The notes under the pieces: model-generated | The model's database searches: none | Told to the model about the DNA's origin: nothing | Seen by the model: only the letters and a program-made list of their open reading frames with translations | Part shown: piece after piece, positions 58,201 to 61,200 of the stretch | Layout: each line of letters opens with the position of its first letter | Position numbering within the stretch: position 1 is the first letter of the stretch | Source: Serripes groenlandicus | Lineage: Eukaryota > Mollusca > Bivalvia > Cardiida > Cardiidae | Direction: 5' to 3' | Length of the DNA stretch: 64,000 bases | Assembly: GCA_031761405.1 (NCBI GenBank) | Contig: JASEVX010000084.1 | Coordinates: forward strand, 500,001 to 564,000 | Program-made: the position numbers and the translations under genes

Positions 58201-61200
58201 GAAATATGTAAGTATTAGATTAAGTAGATATATGTAAGTATTAGAATAAGTAGAAATATGTAAATATTAGAATAAGTAGAAATATGTAAGTATTAGAATA
58301 AGTAGAAATATGTAGGTATTAGAATAAGTAGAACTATGTAAGTATTAGAATAAGTAGAAATATGTAGGTATTAGAATTAATAGAAATATGTAAGTATTAG
58401 AATAAGTAGAAATATGTAAGTATTAGAATAAGTAGAAATATGTATGTATTAGAATAAGTAGTAATATGTAGGTATTAGAATAAGTAGAAATATGTAAGTA
58501 TTAGAATAAGTAGAAATATGTAAGTATTAGTATAAGTAGAAATATGTAGGTATTATAATAAGTAGAAATATGTAAGTATTAAAATTGCTGTATGTTGCAA
58601 AATATTATTTTATATATTACGAAATCAGAATCAAGTTGTTGTTAACCCTTTCCGTCATACAACAGTTCTGCAGCAGACGACTTTGAACATATTTAAAAAA
58701 TTTGTCAATAAATAGAAAATCTCTATAATTTAATGGATAACCTATGACTAAAATTGGAAAACATTGTGTCAAAAGGAGAAATTGCTCGTTTTGAGCAATT
58801 TCTTCTTTTGTCACTATGTTTTCAAAAAAGCCGTCGGCTGCAGAGGCGCCAGAAAGCGCCTATATGAGGGAAAGCGTTAAAACCCATAAATTGATCCATT
58901 TAATTGTAACCAATAGTGTCCTGTAAATGTTTTATGGGGCTATATGACAATCCGTGAGATATCAGTCTTTTCTAATTACTCGCTAATAATCAGTAAAAAA
59001 GTATTTTGACATGATCAACTGACAAGATTTCTAACGGACAATATCGGCAGCCCTGATAAACAGATACACTGGAGACCCACTACAACAGAGTACTTGGGAG
59101 CCAAACCTATGTCTCGAACCCGCGGTATAAATGGGCATAACTTTATAACGCTGCTCCAATTAACCAAGACAATACCCCAACCCACCAACCATCCTATAAT
59201 GCATACGCTAATTCAATTGCAATAAAAAGATAGTATATTTTTGCCAAAACAAGCTTGCAATTACGTCTAACCTGATTCTATGGCATTAAATAAATGTATT
59301 AATGGCAGATGTCAAATCGAGGGCTTGGCGTGAAAGGGTTGTAACTAAAACTGGTATTTTTTTACCAAGGTTAATCACCTCGCCATAAAGTCTTAAAAGC
59401 GTTAAATAATTTTTCTTGGTAAACAATGGAAATTTAGGTGCCATTGCTCGTTCTGAGCAATGGCACCTAAATTTGCATTGTTTACAAAGGGGTCAAAATT
59501 GTCCCTAAACCAGGGTTTTCAAAATAGGTTTTTAGTTACAACCGTTTCACGCCAAGCCCTCGAAATGTGGTCTGTGTGAAGTAATGGGTTAACATTTTTT
59601 ACATCTTTTTTATTGTGTCACCCTGCGTAGCATGATAGGCACTTGGGGATTAATTTTTTTTTGTCCGGCCGTCTGTTCGTCCGTCTGTCTGTCCATCACA
59701 CTTTTTTGTCACACTTTCAATGAGCAGGTGCAAGTGACACACGTGCTCCGCGGAGCACTCCATTCTAGTTTATTTATATATATATTACATACAGAAAATC
59801 AAACAACAGAGAGATTACTGTGTTCTTTTAAATCTTTATTTCAGTTCCTGGTTAATGCTTGAGTATGTCATAAAACCTGACAGTCTGTGGGATATTCTGG
59901 TAAACAGATACATATGATTTTTATTTCAGTTCCTGGTTGCTGGTGCTACTGGTGTATGCAGCTACGTGTCAAATACCACAGCTAGCAATGGCACCTTACA
60001 TTGGAAACCTACAAAAAATTGTTGGGGAACCTGAGTTTGGTAGAAAAGGTAAGCTGCATTCACTTAGATTTGTCCTATCCCTTTATTCCTTCGAAGAAGA
60101 GGGGTTGCTTGGGAAGATTGTTGTGTGGAGTACTGGTGTGCGAAAACCAGGAAACATATGAGTAGGTGAACTTGCCGCCGTGATATGACTGAGAAATTGT
60201 TAAAAACGGCGTTAAACCCTAATCAATCAAATCAAATCAAATCAAAGAAGACGGGGTATATAGGAGTCACTGTGTCTGTCTGTCTGTCGGCCGGAAGCCA
60301 TATTTTGTCCGGCCTATTTCTTACAAACCACTGGGTGGAATTCAATAAAATTTTAGATGAAGCTTCTATACCAAGAGGAGATGTGCATATCCTAAAGGGG
60401 TTACAATTGCATGTTATTAGCTCGACTTTTGAAAAAAAGGAGAGCTATTGTCATGACCCTGGCGTCGGCGGCGGCGGCGGCGTTGTCGTCCGGTTAAGGT
60501 TTTTTGTTTAGCTCATATTTTATTTATTTTTTTCTCCCTCTGAGTCGAGCGTCTGTGCTGTACGCGGTGCTCTTGTTTTACAGAGTTATGGTGTAGGTCA
60601 AGGTGCTGTTTAGGGGGTATTTATCATCTTCAGTGATAGTTCTAGTTTTGATTTGTCCTATCCCTTTATTGACACTTTCTGCACTTTGCAGCAGATAACT
60701 TTAAAAACATTAAGACAAATGGAAAAATCGCTTGTATGATCAATGATAAACTTCCCCTTGCCAAAATATTTTTTTTTATAATAATTATCCCTTTCCCTTA
60801 TATAGATGCTTTTTTTTGCCTTGATGAACTGGCCAATTTGTACCTTTTCTTACGAATAGGCTCATATGAAAGCATGAGGCTGTTAAATTTTTATATGAGA
60901 TTGATTAATGTATCATTTCAGGATTGGATGTAATTTTCACTACCATGGCCGCAGCCTTTGCCGTACTCGGAATACCACCTGTTTACGCAATGTTGTATTA
61001 TCTGGCAATATTTATCGCTGGTCTCATGTTTTTGGTAGGTTTTTCAATTTCAAATGTTTGTTAACCCTTTCCCTCATATAGATGCTTTCTGACGCCTCTG
61101 CAGCAGACGGCTTTTTGAAAACATAGTGACAAAAGAAGAAATTGCACAAAATGTGCAATTTCTCCTTTTGCCACAATGTTTTTTTGTATGAGGGAAGTGT

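Larger units (their letters stand above)
58591..59929 (+). repeat. Rest of intron 7
   Basis: Young MITE 58642-58880; reversed tRNA-like SINE remnant 59075-59190 (GTCTCGAACCCGCGG, CCAATTAACCAAG); palindromic MITE 59317-59563; GTCACCCTGCGTAGCATG repeat 59618-59768; and a decoy copy of the exon 8 acceptor at 59832-59850. Confidence 0.55.

Noticed and set aside
57962..58590. CRISPR-like look of the 26-, 40- and 46-bp arrays
   Set aside because: Units are contiguous without unique spacers, and the setting is an animal gene.
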